DNA from: Nitrospirales bacterium LBB_01
GTDB lineage: Bacteria; Nitrospirota; Thermodesulfovibrionia; Thermodesulfovibrionales; Magnetobacteriaceae
Assembly: GCA_004376055.2 (NCBI GenBank)
Contig: CP049016.1
Location: forward strand, 2,914,001-2,978,000
DNA: 64,000 bases
Direction: 5' to 3'
The notes below the pieces were generated by a model, which had not been told where the DNA came from, did no database searches, and was given only the letters and a program-made list of their open reading frames with translations. A program made the position numbers and the translations under genes. Each line of letters starts with the position of its first letter. Position 1 is the first letter of the stretch. Of the stretch, positions 44,457-53,924 are shown piece by piece.

Positions 44457-46202
44457 ATGATGCCCGCTAAAGACGATAACATGATTGAATTGCCCAACAC
44501 AAGAAAATCCATAATTATCATGACGGTCGTGCTGTTAGCTCTTTTCACACTGATTGCGTATCTGCCAGCCCGCAGTAATAATTTCATATCCTTTGACGAT
44601 GACTCTTATATTACTGAAAACCCTCACATCAAAGACGGCATAACGCTAAATGCCATAAAATGGGCATTTACCGAATACTACAGCTACAACTACCATCCTC
44701 TCACATGGCTTACCCACATGGCAGACATCTCTCTCTTTGGCTTAAACCCTGCCGGACATCACTTGACAAATGTTTTTTTTCATTGTTGTAACGTTGTCCT
44801 TCTTTTTCTTACGCTGACGTATATGACAAAACAGGCGTGGGGTGCTTTCATAGTTTCAGCCCTGTTTGCGCTTGTGCCTGTTAATGTTGAAACCATTTCA
44901 TGGGTATCAGAAAGAAAAAATCTTCTATCAACTTTTTTTTGGTTTCTAACGATACTTTCCTATACCCGTTACGTAAAGCGCAGAGACAGTGCAGGATATG
45001 CGCTTACGATTATATGTTTTCTTTTGGGGCTGCTATCTAAGCCAATGCTTGTCACGCTTCCGTTTGTTTTATTGCTTTTGGATTTCTGGCCTTTAAGGCG
45101 ATTTACCGCAGAGAGCACGAAAAAACTATTTATTGAAAAGCTGCCGTTTATAGGATTAAGTCTGATTTTTATTTTTATCACCATATTCACTCAAAAAAGC
45201 GGCGGCAACGTTGTTCCCCTCTATATGCTGCCCGCTGGAATTCGTCTTGAAAATACTTTCCTTTCATATGTGCGTTATATAGAAAAAATATTTTGGCCAT
45301 ACAATTTCTCAATATTTTATCCGTATGTATTACCGAAATTAATTTTACCTGTTATTGCCTCAGTAGGAGTTGTTTTAGTTATAACGTCATTTTCAATTAT
45401 GAAGCGGCAACGCTATCCGTGGCTTTTTACCGGCTGGTTTTGGTTTGCAGGGACACTTATTCCTGTGATACAACTTGTGCAGGTCGGATGGGCCTCAATG
45501 GCGGACAGGTACGCATATATCCCCCAAATAGGTATTTTTATTGCACTGTCATGGTCTTTGGTTAATTTGCTTAAAGAAAAAACATATCTACAAAAACCGA
45601 TGGCTTTAGTGTTTATACTTATAATGGGTTTCTTGTATATGAGGACTCATGAGGAGTTGAAACACTGGAGGAACTCCGAGACTCTGTATTTGCACGCAAT
45701 GGAGGTGACAAATGACAATTACGTAGCACTTGGCGAGTATGGGCTGTGTCTTATGAATAAAGGTAAGGTGAGGGAGTCAATCCCGTACTTTTTAAAAGCT
45801 CTTGCGATATTGCCTGATAGTCCGACTCTTAATTACTATACATGGAAAGCATACAAGACTATAGGTGAGCCAGATGCAGCCAATCGGTACTTTTTGAAGG
45901 CATCCCCTCTTTTAACTGGGGATACCACCCCACCATTAGCTAAAATGCTTGGTGTTTCACTGCTAAAGATTGGGCGGTATACGGAGGCTCGGGATAGTTT
46001 TATGGAGTCTCTTAAAATTTCAAACACAGATACCGAAATATATGAAGGACTTGCTCAAGCTCTCATTGGGCTAAACAAGAAAGAGGAGGCGCTTAAGTTT
46101 GTTGAAACAGGATTACAATTAAAACCAGACGCACCCGGACTTTTAAAACTCAAACGAGAATTGTCCTGTCATCAGATTGGAAAGATGAAAAATGATAAAT
46201 AA
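44457..46202 (+). CDS. TMTC-like multi-pass membrane protein with TPRs (second copy)
   Basis: A 581-residue paralogue of the protein at 21182. Shared conserved segments: ISFDDDSYITENPHIKDGI, HPLTWLTHMADISLFGLNPAGHHLTN, VPVNVETISWVSERKNLLS, LSKPMLVTLPFVLLLLDFWPL and QVGWASMADRYAYIPQIG. About ten membrane helices are followed by three to four TPRs (about 400-570). It overlaps the next gene, a UbiA-family prenyltransferase, by 11 nt. The pairing with a lipid-carrier enzyme supports a role as a lipid-linked-sugar glycosyltransferase, but the substrate is not known. Confidence 0.82.
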   Translation: MMPAKDDNMIELPNTRKSIIIMTVVLLALFTLIAYLPARSNNFISFDDDSYITENPHIKDGITLNAIKWAFTEYYSYNYHPLTWLTHMADISLFGLNPAGHHLTNVFFHCCNVVLLFLTLTYMTKQAWGAFIVSALFALVPVNVETISWVSERKNLLSTFFWFLTILSYTRYVKRRDSAGYALTIICFLLGLLSKPMLVTLPFVLLLLDFWPLRRFTAESTKKLFIEKLPFIGLSLIFIFITIFTQKSGGNVVPLYMLPAGIRLENTFLSYVRYIEKIFWPYNFSIFYPYVLPKLILPVIASVGVVLVITSFSIMKRQRYPWLFTGWFWFAGTLIPVIQLVQVGWASMADRYAYIPQIGIFIALSWSLVNLLKEKTYLQKPMALVFILIMGFLYMRTHEELKHWRNSETLYLHAMEVTNDNYVALGEYGLCLMNKGKVRESIPYFLKALAILPDSPTLNYYTWKAYKTIGEPDAANRYFLKASPLLTGDTTPPLAKMLGVSLLKIGRYTEARDSFMESLKISNTDTEIYEGLAQALIGLNKKEEALKFVETGLQLKPDAPGLLKLKRELSCHQIGKMKNDK

Positions 46203-47052
46203 AATCCTTTTATATATAAAAATCATGCGTCCCAAACATTGGGTTAAAAATCTCTTTATACTATCCGCTCCTTTTTTTGGTGGTGTACTTTTTACAAAAC
46301 AAAACATATTGATAACGTTGTTGTCACAGGTTTGCTTTGCACTTGCCGCAAGTGCGATGTATGTGTTTAATGATTTAAAGGACTGTGAATCTGACCTGCT
46401 GCATCCTGGAAAGGCACATCGCCCGCTGGCCTCAGGCAGCATATCTAATACCGGAGCGGTTTGTTTACTTACAACATTAGTAGTTCTTTCCGTATTGATT
46501 TCTACAGGTTTAAACAGTAGTTTTACTGTGTATATGGTGCTCTATCTGATTTTACAGGCAGGTTACAGCCTATACTTTAAACACATAGCGGTGGTGGATA
46601 TATTTTTAATAGCGTCTGGGTTTGTGCTTAGGGTGTTTGCAGGCGGTGGAGCGTACAACGTGGAAATATCCAAATGGTTGTTTCTTACGATGTTTATGGT
46701 CTCTCTGACTCTTGCCTCCGGCAAACGTCTTGCTGAGACAGCCTATCTTGAGAAAGATGTGTCATCAAAACACCGGAAAGCGCTTGGCAGCTACCCTGCA
46801 GGGCTGCTTAATGATGTGCTTGTAATAACCTCAGCCTCAGCCCTTATGTGCTATGTCCTCTATACGACAGAACAGCAGAGCAGTCTTGTGTTTACAGTCC
46901 CTGTGGTCACATTTGGGCTTATCAGGTATTTGGCACTTTCAAAGGCTAATCAGGGGGACCCTACCGATGCCCTTGTGAAAGACCCGTGGCTTGCAGCAAC
47001 CGTAATTGTGTGGATGCTGCTTGTAGCACTGCTCAGGTACGGAGTAACTTAG
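46192..47052 (+). CDS. UbiA-family prenyltransferase, DPPR synthase-like
   Basis: A 286-residue membrane protein with about eight helices. The start MRPKHWVKNLFI, Asp-rich motif NDLKDCESDLLHPGKAHRPLASG and later SGFVLRVFAGG are typical of decaprenyl-phosphate phosphoribosyltransferases (UbiA superfamily), which attach phosphoribose to a polyprenyl phosphate as the first step to lipid-linked arabinose or ribose. The gene overlaps the TMTC-like gene by 11 nt, so the two are probably a functional unit. A tRNA gene follows downstream. Confidence 0.85.
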   Translation: MINKILLYIKIMRPKHWVKNLFILSAPFFGGVLFTKQNILITLLSQVCFALAASAMYVFNDLKDCESDLLHPGKAHRPLASGSISNTGAVCLLTTLVVLSVLISTGLNSSFTVYMVLYLILQAGYSLYFKHIAVVDIFLIASGFVLRVFAGGGAYNVEISKWLFLTMFMVSLTLASGKRLAETAYLEKDVSSKHRKALGSYPAGLLNDVLVITSASALMCYVLYTTEQQSSLVFTVPVVTFGLIRYLALSKANQGDPTDALVKDPWLAATVIVWMLLVALLRYGVT

Positions 47053-47123
47053 AGGATGCTGCGATTTAATATAAAAATATAGATTGACTGAAAGCAGACA
47101 TGTTTTATAAAATACTCTCAACC

Positions 47124-47198
47124 AGGCGCATAGCTCAGTGGTAGAGCGCTACCTTGACACGGTAGAGGTCGGGGGTTCGATACCCCCTGTGCCTACCA
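47124..47198 (+). tRNA. tRNA-Val (anticodon GAC)
   Basis: Complete cloverleaf: acceptor AGGCGCA/TGTGCCT (with one G-T pair), D stem GCTC/GAGC, anticodon stem CTACC/GGTAG with loop TTGACAC, T arm GGGGG TTCGATA CCCCC. Discriminator A and encoded CCA (47196-47198). Confidence 0.96.
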
Positions 47199-47235
47199 TG
47201 TAGAAAATGAAAACTTACGTTACATATATTTATTC

Positions 47236-48891
47236 ATGACTTTTTTAACAAAAATTGGATTTAAAGGCATACTTATATCTGTATTGCTCTTAATGAATAT
47301 CCTGATGACGTCTATATATGCCAGCTATCTGTACAGTAACAACAAGAAACTCATAATGGAAAACATAGACGGCAGGCTTTTAACCACTGCGTATGGCTTT
47401 AAGTTTTTTGCCGATCCATACCACGATATAATTGCAGGAAGGCATTTCTATTCGCAAGGAAACACGCTTTCTCAGAAAAAAGATTCTATCTCTGTTCTTG
47501 AGTACACCGAACATATTAAACAAGTGTTGGGATTTTATGAAAAAGTCGGGGTAGAGGCCGCTTATACTTTAGTGCACGATAATGGAAAGTTCTATTTCAC
47601 TTTGGATACTCCGTCTGCAGACGAATTTGCAAGAGGGAAAGTAACCCCGTTTTACTACCCGTATAAAGATGCAAGCATTGGGCTTAAGGAGGCTTATAAA
47701 AACACAAAAACCTATTATGACAATTACCGGGATGAGTGGGGAAAGCATCGTTCGGTTTTTTTGCCGACTGTTTCATCCGAAGGTGAAAAATATGTTATAG
47801 GAGTGGATGTCAAGTTAGAAGATGTTCAAAACAGTCTCAAAGAAACCCTTATCAAGTCAATCTCAATAGGAATGGCTTTACTTATTATAAACATATTGCT
47901 TATATATATAATTTCGTCAAAGATTTCCAGAGCATTAAGCAGCCTTTCCAAAGCTACAGGGGAAATAGCCATGGGCAATCTGGACACGATACTTCCGAAT
48001 ATTCAGCTTGGAAAAGAGTTGGCAACTCTCACGGATTCATTTGATAATATGAAAATATCTCTTAAAAACTACATCAGAGAACAGGTCAGAAACGAGGCAG
48101 AAAAACAATTAATAGAAAATCAACTAAAAATAGCCCACGACATTCAAATGGATATCTTACCATTAGGGTTTCCAGCTTTTGCTGGAAAAGCAAAGGAGTT
48201 TGATTTAGTTGCTTTTATTAAACCTGCCCAATCGGTAGGAGGCGATCTTTACGATTACATTTTAATTGACGATGACAACGTGTTTTTCACTATAGGGGAT
48301 GTCTCCGGAAAGGGGATAGCTGCCGCCCTTTTTATGGCCATCACCATGACTTTGGTGAAATCGTTGGTAGATCGGAGGGTAACTACAGGAGAGATTCTTA
48401 CAAAAGTTAATCAAGCTCTGTCCTTAAACAATGAAACCAGTATGTTTGTCACTATGTTTTCTTGCATATTGAATACTCAAACAGGGCTGCTTTACTACTC
48501 TAACGGCGGTCACAATCCACCTATAATTGTTGATGACAACGGCGCCGAGTTTCTTAAGATAGAAGAGGAAATACCTTTAGGTATCGGAGAGCATACTTTT
48601 ACAACTCATAGCATACAGTTAAAACATCAAACAAAGATATTTTTATACACCGATGGAGTTACAGAGGCTGAGAACATAAATGGCGATATGTACTCAGAGA
48701 GCAAATTGCTTGAGACAGTTAAACAAAACAGTTCTAAAACTGTAACTAAGGTAATAGATAGCGTTTATTCTGACGTTTTGGCTTTTTCTGAAGGAGCTAA
48801 GCAATTTGATGACATAACAATGTTAGCCGTACAATATTTTGGTACTTTGCCTTCTTACACGGGTTTGAATCCCTTTGGGGACGCCATTTAA
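47236..48891 (+). CDS. membrane PP2C (RsbU/SpoIIE-type) phosphatase with HAMP
   Basis: A 551-residue signalling phosphatase. Helix 1 (about 9-30), periplasmic Cache-like sensor (about 31-210), helix 2 (about 212-232), HAMP (about 233-290), then a PP2C SpoIIE domain (about 320-545) with the metal-binding motifs VGGDLYDY and GDVSGKGIAAALFM, and DDITMLAVQ near the end. Such proteins usually dephosphorylate an anti-sigma-factor antagonist in partner-switching systems. No antagonist, anti-sigma or sigma gene is adjacent. It starts 37 nt after tRNA-Val and might be read from the tRNA promoter. Confidence 0.9.
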   Translation: MTFLTKIGFKGILISVLLLMNILMTSIYASYLYSNNKKLIMENIDGRLLTTAYGFKFFADPYHDIIAGRHFYSQGNTLSQKKDSISVLEYTEHIKQVLGFYEKVGVEAAYTLVHDNGKFYFTLDTPSADEFARGKVTPFYYPYKDASIGLKEAYKNTKTYYDNYRDEWGKHRSVFLPTVSSEGEKYVIGVDVKLEDVQNSLKETLIKSISIGMALLIINILLIYIISSKISRALSSLSKATGEIAMGNLDTILPNIQLGKELATLTDSFDNMKISLKNYIREQVRNEAEKQLIENQLKIAHDIQMDILPLGFPAFAGKAKEFDLVAFIKPAQSVGGDLYDYILIDDDNVFFTIGDVSGKGIAAALFMAITMTLVKSLVDRRVTTGEILTKVNQALSLNNETSMFVTMFSCILNTQTGLLYYSNGGHNPPIIVDDNGAEFLKIEEEIPLGIGEHTFTTHSIQLKHQTKIFLYTDGVTEAENINGDMYSESKLLETVKQNSSKTVTKVIDSVYSDVLAFSEGAKQFDDITMLAVQYFGTLPSYTGLNPFGDAI

Positions 48892-48897
48892 CGCTTC

Positions 48898-49896
48898 TTA
48901 CGGCAAATGTTTAAAAGCATAATACAGAACGCCTGTGCCAATGGATGCTGCTCTGAGGGCGATAAATAAAGGTGACAGCAGCCCTACGAGCATATCTCTT
49001 TTTAAAGAAAACAGCATAAATGGCAGCGTTACGGCAAGAAAACCAAAAAACGAAACTAAAGCAACAAAAACAGCCGGCATATCTAAATACGTGTGCCAAA
49101 AAAGCGGAATAAGCGGAAGTGAAAACAGTGTGCCAAAAAGCGCAAGTATCTGTACTTTAAGAGTTTGCGGCGTATAGGTGTCTTTTACCATTTTACCGGG
49201 AAATCTTTTATAGACTGCCATTCTCCAGTACCCACGCCAAAATTTGAGCTTAGCATATCGCAAAACCGAATCAGGATGCCCAAGGTGATTAACAATCGCA
49301 TCAGGATTAAAAACCATCTTTAGTCCCATGCTTGAAAGCTTATACGACAGCTCGGTGTCTTCATTGTTGGCTACAGGAAATGACTCGTCAAATCCCCCAA
49401 CATGCTCAAACACATCTTTTCGAAACGCTGCCGAGTAGGTATCTATCATGTCAATTGAGGGAGCTTTTTTAAGCATCTCGTAGCGCTCTTCAAATTCAAT
49501 TTGGGCAAACCGTGCAGTAAGAGACTTTAGTGGGGTGCGATAGACTCCTTTTACGGCTTTCACCGTTAAATCGGAAAACGGCTTTAACATTTCAGCTAAC
49601 CACTCTGGTGTTGCCACACAATCGGAGTCGGTAAACAGGATGATTTCACCTTTGGCCTCCTTAGCTCCCAGATTTCTGGCTGATGCTGGGCCCCCGTTAG
49701 GTTTACTGATGTATTTGACTGGCAGTGTTTGGATAATTTCAGCAGTTTTGTCAGTTGAGCCGTCGTCAACTACTATTATTTCGTAGTCGTCTTTATTAAA
49801 ACTCTGCTCTGTGAGAGCCGTTATGCAGTCTTTTATCGTTTTTTCGGCGTTAAAGGCCGGCACTATTACGGATGCTTTTAACATCTTTACTGTCAC
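48898..49896 (-). CDS. family 2 glycosyltransferase
   Basis: A 332-residue protein. The GT-A domain has VIVPAFNAEKTIKDCI, VVDDGSTDKT, the DxD-like TDSDC and the acceptor-side NNEDTELSYK. Two to three C-terminal membrane helices (about 245-325) anchor it at the inner membrane. It probably transfers a sugar to a lipid-linked or surface glycan. It is the last gene of a four-gene minus-strand run with a radical SAM, a DUF362-ferredoxin and a GT9 gene, 7 nt after the radical SAM gene. Confidence 0.9.
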   Translation of the reverse strand: MTVKMLKASVIVPAFNAEKTIKDCITALTEQSFNKDDYEIIVVDDGSTDKTAEIIQTLPVKYISKPNGGPASARNLGAKEAKGEIILFTDSDCVATPEWLAEMLKPFSDLTVKAVKGVYRTPLKSLTARFAQIEFEERYEMLKKAPSIDMIDTYSAAFRKDVFEHVGGFDESFPVANNEDTELSYKLSSMGLKMVFNPDAIVNHLGHPDSVLRYAKLKFWRGYWRMAVYKRFPGKMVKDTYTPQTLKVQILALFGTLFSLPLIPLFWHTYLDMPAVFVALVSFFGFLAVTLPFMLFSLKRDMLVGLLSPLFIALRAASIGTGVLYYAFKHLP

Positions 49897-49903
49897 AGTT
49901 TGT

Positions 49904-51370
49904 TTAATTTGAGATATCCGAGCCCTTTATCAGATATTTTAAAAACGTGCGGGCTGATTTAACTGTGCGTTTTCTTTCCTCTGGGTCATTAAGTACCTGT
50001 CGGAGTTTATAAAACATATAGTCAGGGCGCAGATAAAACTTGCGTCTGGCATTATCGCAAAATCGGACAAGCTCAGCCGATGTTAAGCTCTCAGTTCTGA
50101 TTACTGTATTATGAAGCCCGCCCGGAGTGAGCCACTTTGAAAAATCATCGGTACTTATATAGCCCCTTTCGTCAAACCACTTAAATGCCTCCGTGCCGGG
50201 ATAAATCATCATAGGGTAAAACTGCACAGTGTCAGGGTTTAACTTTTTGGCAAGAGACAGGGTCTCGTTCATCGTTTTTTGGGTCTCACCCGGGAAACCC
50301 ACCATAAAGCAGCCATGAATTAAAATCCCTGCCCTGCGCGCATCTTCCATAAAAGCCTTAGACTGCTCAATCGTTATTTTCTTTTTCATGCTGTCAAGCA
50401 TCTCCTGACTGCCGCTTTCAAACCCCACACACATACATCTGCACCCGGCCTCTTTCATTTTCCGCATAGTTTCGTAATCCAATGAGGCACGCGCATTAGC
50501 CGTCCATGAGATGTTAATTCCACGTGCTATTATACCCTCTGAAATCTCAACACATCGCTTTTTACTGATTGTAAACGTGTCGTCTTCAAAAAACACTGCT
50601 CTTGCGTTTGGAAAGTTCTCAACAATATACTGCATCTCATCAAGGACGTTTTCAACACTTCGCATCCTGAGTTTGTGTCCCATAACGGTCTGCGGATATA
50701 CACAAAACACACACTCGTGCGGACAGCCGCGAGTTGTGGTGATTGTCACCATTGGGTAGAGCGCATTGGGGTTAAAGTAGTGCTCTATATTTAGAAATCG
50801 CTTATACATCGGGCTTACGTGCGGCAGCTGGTCGAGATCCTCCAACGGCAGGCGGCTCTCTGTAAAAATGAATTTCCCCTTATGACGATACGCTATGCCG
50901 GTTACACTAAACTGGGTAACGCCTGCCATAAGCGTATTTGCAAGGTCAACAATTGAGTTATCATACTCTCCGATTGCAACTGCATCAATGGAGTCATTGA
51001 GGTTAAGACATTCCTCAGGCATCGCCGAGACATGGGTACCGACAAGGATTATAAAGCACTTCGGCAGTGCGGCTTTAATCTCCTTACAAAACTCAGCGTC
51101 GTTTTGTATGCTTGGCGTGCTTGTGTCAACTACGATTAGAGCAGGAGCAAATTGTTTAAGTCTCATGACAACATCCTGACGGGAGGTTCCGGCAGCAGGG
51201 GCATCTATTAAATCAACGGTAAAGCCCTCCCTGTCTGCCAAAGCACAGGCAGCGGCAAGCCACATGGGAAAGTACAGGGTGCCGCTTTTGGTTACAGCAG
51301 GGCTTCTTTGAGAGCGTGAGAATTTCTCTAAATACGGCGGATTTAAAAAAGTTATTCTAAATTTTTTCAT
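49904..51370 (-). CDS. B12-binding radical SAM protein
   Basis: A 488-residue protein with an N-terminal cobalamin-binding-like domain (about 5-165), a radical SAM core with the cluster motif CPHECVFC near residue 214, and a C-terminal extension with YPMMIYPGTEAF. Class B cobalamin-dependent radical SAM enzymes methylate or rearrange unactivated carbons. The true substrate is unknown; neighbouring glycosyltransferases suggest an envelope glycan or lipid. It starts 2 nt after the upstream DUF362-ferredoxin gene ends. Confidence 0.9.
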   Translation of the reverse strand: MKKFRITFLNPPYLEKFSRSQRSPAVTKSGTLYFPMWLAAACALADREGFTVDLIDAPAAGTSRQDVVMRLKQFAPALIVVDTSTPSIQNDAEFCKEIKAALPKCFIILVGTHVSAMPEECLNLNDSIDAVAIGEYDNSIVDLANTLMAGVTQFSVTGIAYRHKGKFIFTESRLPLEDLDQLPHVSPMYKRFLNIEHYFNPNALYPMVTITTTRGCPHECVFCVYPQTVMGHKLRMRSVENVLDEMQYIVENFPNARAVFFEDDTFTISKKRCVEISEGIIARGINISWTANARASLDYETMRKMKEAGCRCMCVGFESGSQEMLDSMKKKITIEQSKAFMEDARRAGILIHGCFMVGFPGETQKTMNETLSLAKKLNPDTVQFYPMMIYPGTEAFKWFDERGYISTDDFSKWLTPGGLHNTVIRTESLTSAELVRFCDNARRKFYLRPDYMFYKLRQVLNDPEERKRTVKSARTFLKYLIKGSDISN

Positions 51371-51372
51371 TT

Positions 51373-52632
51373 TTACAGTTTCCTTATAATATTATCATAT
51401 TGTCTGATTTGCTCAGACATAAAACCCAGCTCTCCGTGAAAATTTATAGCCTTTTCAGGACACACACAATAGCAGTAAAGACACTGAATACACCCCGCTG
51501 GTGTTGATGCGCCGCCTTTAGAAAAACTCTCCGGCAGCTTTATATCAACCGGACAGTAATCATTGCACTTTCCACAGTTTGTGCAAGCCGTCTCATTAAG
51601 AGATAGACCATCAAAGCGCATTTCATCCTTTATAAACACATCTTGTCTAAGCCCTGTAGCAAAAAGAATCTTACCAAAAATCTCCGTCTGACACAGGTAG
51701 TTGAAAAAGGGCGTGTTTCTTACGGCAAGGAAATACTTTTGTCTGACTGGGTGGTGAATGAAGGTTGCGATGGGCCCGGCCTCAGGGGGTTTAAATGAAT
51801 ACGTATCATCAAATTTGTAATTATTTACAAAATCAAAATGCTCCTGAGTTATGATATTGCGTTTGACGGCATTCTGAATAGGGCCAACCTTTTTTAGATT
51901 AAAAGAGGCAAATTTCGTCATCAGCATATCAATTAAAAACGGGTCGGTTCCAAAAAACACAGCACCTGTCTTTAGAGGTGTTCCACGAGTTGGCCCTAAT
52001 CCCTCCATTGATACAACAGCATCTACGATATGCAGATGTGGTTTGAGGGCAAGGTTCAGATTTACGATATTTTCAGAAAGTGAGGCATGGGTTTTCTTTT
52101 TGTTAGGCTGCCCAACGAGACATCCCATCAGGTTTTTAAGACAGACACTCATACCGGCCTCAAAATGCGTCTTTAGCTTTGGCATGTTGATAAAGAGTTC
52201 CGCATCTATGCACTCCTTTGCAACACCTGCCTTAATTCCTTTTGCAAAGTTAACGTCCAAAGTGTAAGAGTAGTTAAAGTCTTTAATTTTAACCCCATAG
52301 TGAGCAGCAAGTTTGTCATAAGAGAGCCTCTCTATTACGCTGATGTTACTTCTGTAAAATCCGCTGTTAGTGCCCTCTCCTATGGTTATATCCAAATACC
52401 CAGACTCTTTCAAAAACTCAATGACTGAAGCAATCACTCTTAGGTCTGTCGTGTTACCGGTTAGAGCGTTCATGTTGCTGTTAAGATTTGGTTTTATCAG
52501 TATGCTTGCGTGTTTATCTCCTGGTAATAGCTCTCTGTACTTTGTACTAAGGGTTTCCTTAATACCGGTTTTAAGCTCTTTTACAGTCTGCGCTTTAAGA
52601 GTGTCAAACTTAAACATTTCGCTGCTCCGCAT
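51373..52632 (-). CDS. DUF362 protein with 4Fe-4S ferredoxin domain
   Basis: A 419-residue protein. The DUF362 domain (about 40-300: ILIKPNLNSNMNALTGNTTD, FINMPKLKTHFEAGMSVCLKN) is followed by a two-cluster ferredoxin tail: CTNCGKCNDYCPVDI and CIQCLYCYCVCPEKAI. Unlike the one at 24268 it has no Tat signal, so it is cytoplasmic. It sits between a radical SAM and a GT9 gene and could supply electrons to the radical SAM enzyme. It overlaps the GT9 gene; the ATG at 52617 is an equally good start. Confidence 0.85.
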   Translation of the reverse strand: MRSSEMFKFDTLKAQTVKELKTGIKETLSTKYRELLPGDKHASILIKPNLNSNMNALTGNTTDLRVIASVIEFLKESGYLDITIGEGTNSGFYRSNISVIERLSYDKLAAHYGVKIKDFNYSYTLDVNFAKGIKAGVAKECIDAELFINMPKLKTHFEAGMSVCLKNLMGCLVGQPNKKKTHASLSENIVNLNLALKPHLHIVDAVVSMEGLGPTRGTPLKTGAVFFGTDPFLIDMLMTKFASFNLKKVGPIQNAVKRNIITQEHFDFVNNYKFDDTYSFKPPEAGPIATFIHHPVRQKYFLAVRNTPFFNYLCQTEIFGKILFATGLRQDVFIKDEMRFDGLSLNETACTNCGKCNDYCPVDIKLPESFSKGGASTPAGCIQCLYCYCVCPEKAINFHGELGFMSEQIRQYDNIIRKL

Positions 52633-53773
52633 TTAGTTCGTTTAAGAGACTTTCCACTTCAGTTACCACATCATCCACTGTAATGCTTTTCATACAGGCA
52701 TGGTATTGACTAATGTGACAGGAGCTCTCATCACAGCTAAAGCGACACTGAAACTCAGTTTTTTCAACCACACGGTGAATGTTTCCGTATGGACCGGTTT
52801 CAATGCTTTTTGAGGGGCCAAATATGGCTACTGTGGGTAGTTTCATAGCCGATGCCACATGAAGTGGAGCGCTGTCGTTACAGATAAAGAGCTGAGATTG
52901 TTTTAGTACCCATGCAAACTCTCTGATATTGAGGCGTCCTGTCAGGTTTGCGACTTTATGCGTCATCTGAGAAACTATCTCCCCTACCAGCGTTGCATCA
53001 TCCTTTGATGCTGCAATTACCGGATGAATATTAAATCTATCAATAAGTTTATCATATAACATTGCATACTTTTCTGTAAACCACCTTTTAAGCGGAATGC
53101 GGGCTCCGGGATGAAGCACAACAAACGGCGCTGTAATTTTATCATCTTTTAGTATTTTGGCGACCCTTTCTTTTTCCACATCGGTAGGATATATAGCCCA
53201 ATCCACGGAGTTTACATCAGCGCCAAGATATCTGGCTATATCCAAATGATATTCTACCTTATGTTTAAGGGTTTCATACGGTACAACGTCAGTCAGCAGG
53301 TAACCGCCACCGCCCACATCGTAGCTAACCTTGCGTTTGGCTCTGATGGGAGCAGCAAGCAGCAGGATTTCCCTGATGTCAGCCCGTGCCTCTATTACAA
53401 TATCAAATGAGTGTTTCCGTATTTCCATTAGAAAGTTAAGATACTTACCCTTTGCAGTGTTATAAAACCAGAACGGGTTATAGGTTAGAATCTCATCCAG
53501 ATGCGGGTTATTTGCCAGTGCCTGAGCGGCTCCCTCAGACGTAAGAAAGGTAAGTTTGGCATTGGGAAAATGCTCTTTTAGAGGTTTAAGAATAGGAATA
53601 GTCATAATGGCGTCACCGATATAGGCAGTTCTGATAATCAGTATTGATTTTACAGCCTCCGGGGCAATTGCCTGTGGCTTATTAAAAATCTTAAACGGAG
53701 TATAGAGAGCCCTTCCTACAATATCCGCCGCTTGTGTGACAATTAGCTTTCTCCGGTTTATTATCTTATACAT
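52610..53773 (-). CDS. family 9 glycosyltransferase (heptosyltransferase-like)
   Basis: A 387-residue GT-B enzyme with the GT9 features ILIIRTAYIGDAIMTIPIL near the N terminus, HPGARIPLKRWF in the middle, NDSAPLHVASAMKLPTVAIFGPS for nucleotide-sugar binding and a Cys-rich C-terminal segment. Typical members add heptose to the LPS core. The rfaE1-like gene at 55193 fits with heptose use in this organism. First gene of the minus-strand cluster ending at 48898. Confidence 0.9.
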   Translation of the reverse strand: MYKIINRRKLIVTQAADIVGRALYTPFKIFNKPQAIAPEAVKSILIIRTAYIGDAIMTIPILKPLKEHFPNAKLTFLTSEGAAQALANNPHLDEILTYNPFWFYNTAKGKYLNFLMEIRKHSFDIVIEARADIREILLLAAPIRAKRKVSYDVGGGGYLLTDVVPYETLKHKVEYHLDIARYLGADVNSVDWAIYPTDVEKERVAKILKDDKITAPFVVLHPGARIPLKRWFTEKYAMLYDKLIDRFNIHPVIAASKDDATLVGEIVSQMTHKVANLTGRLNIREFAWVLKQSQLFICNDSAPLHVASAMKLPTVAIFGPSKSIETGPYGNIHRVVEKTEFQCRFSCDESSCHISQYHACMKSITVDDVVTEVESLLNELNAEQRNV

Positions 53774-53924
53774 CGCCTATTGAATTATACATTTATGGCT
53801 AAATATGAGCAAGTATTGAATGAAAAATCATTAAACTCTATATGTGTTTATATAATAAACCGAAGATTTTATTGTAAACTCTGTGTTAGATTAGTTGCAA
53901 ACACATTTAGTAAAAAGGCTGACT

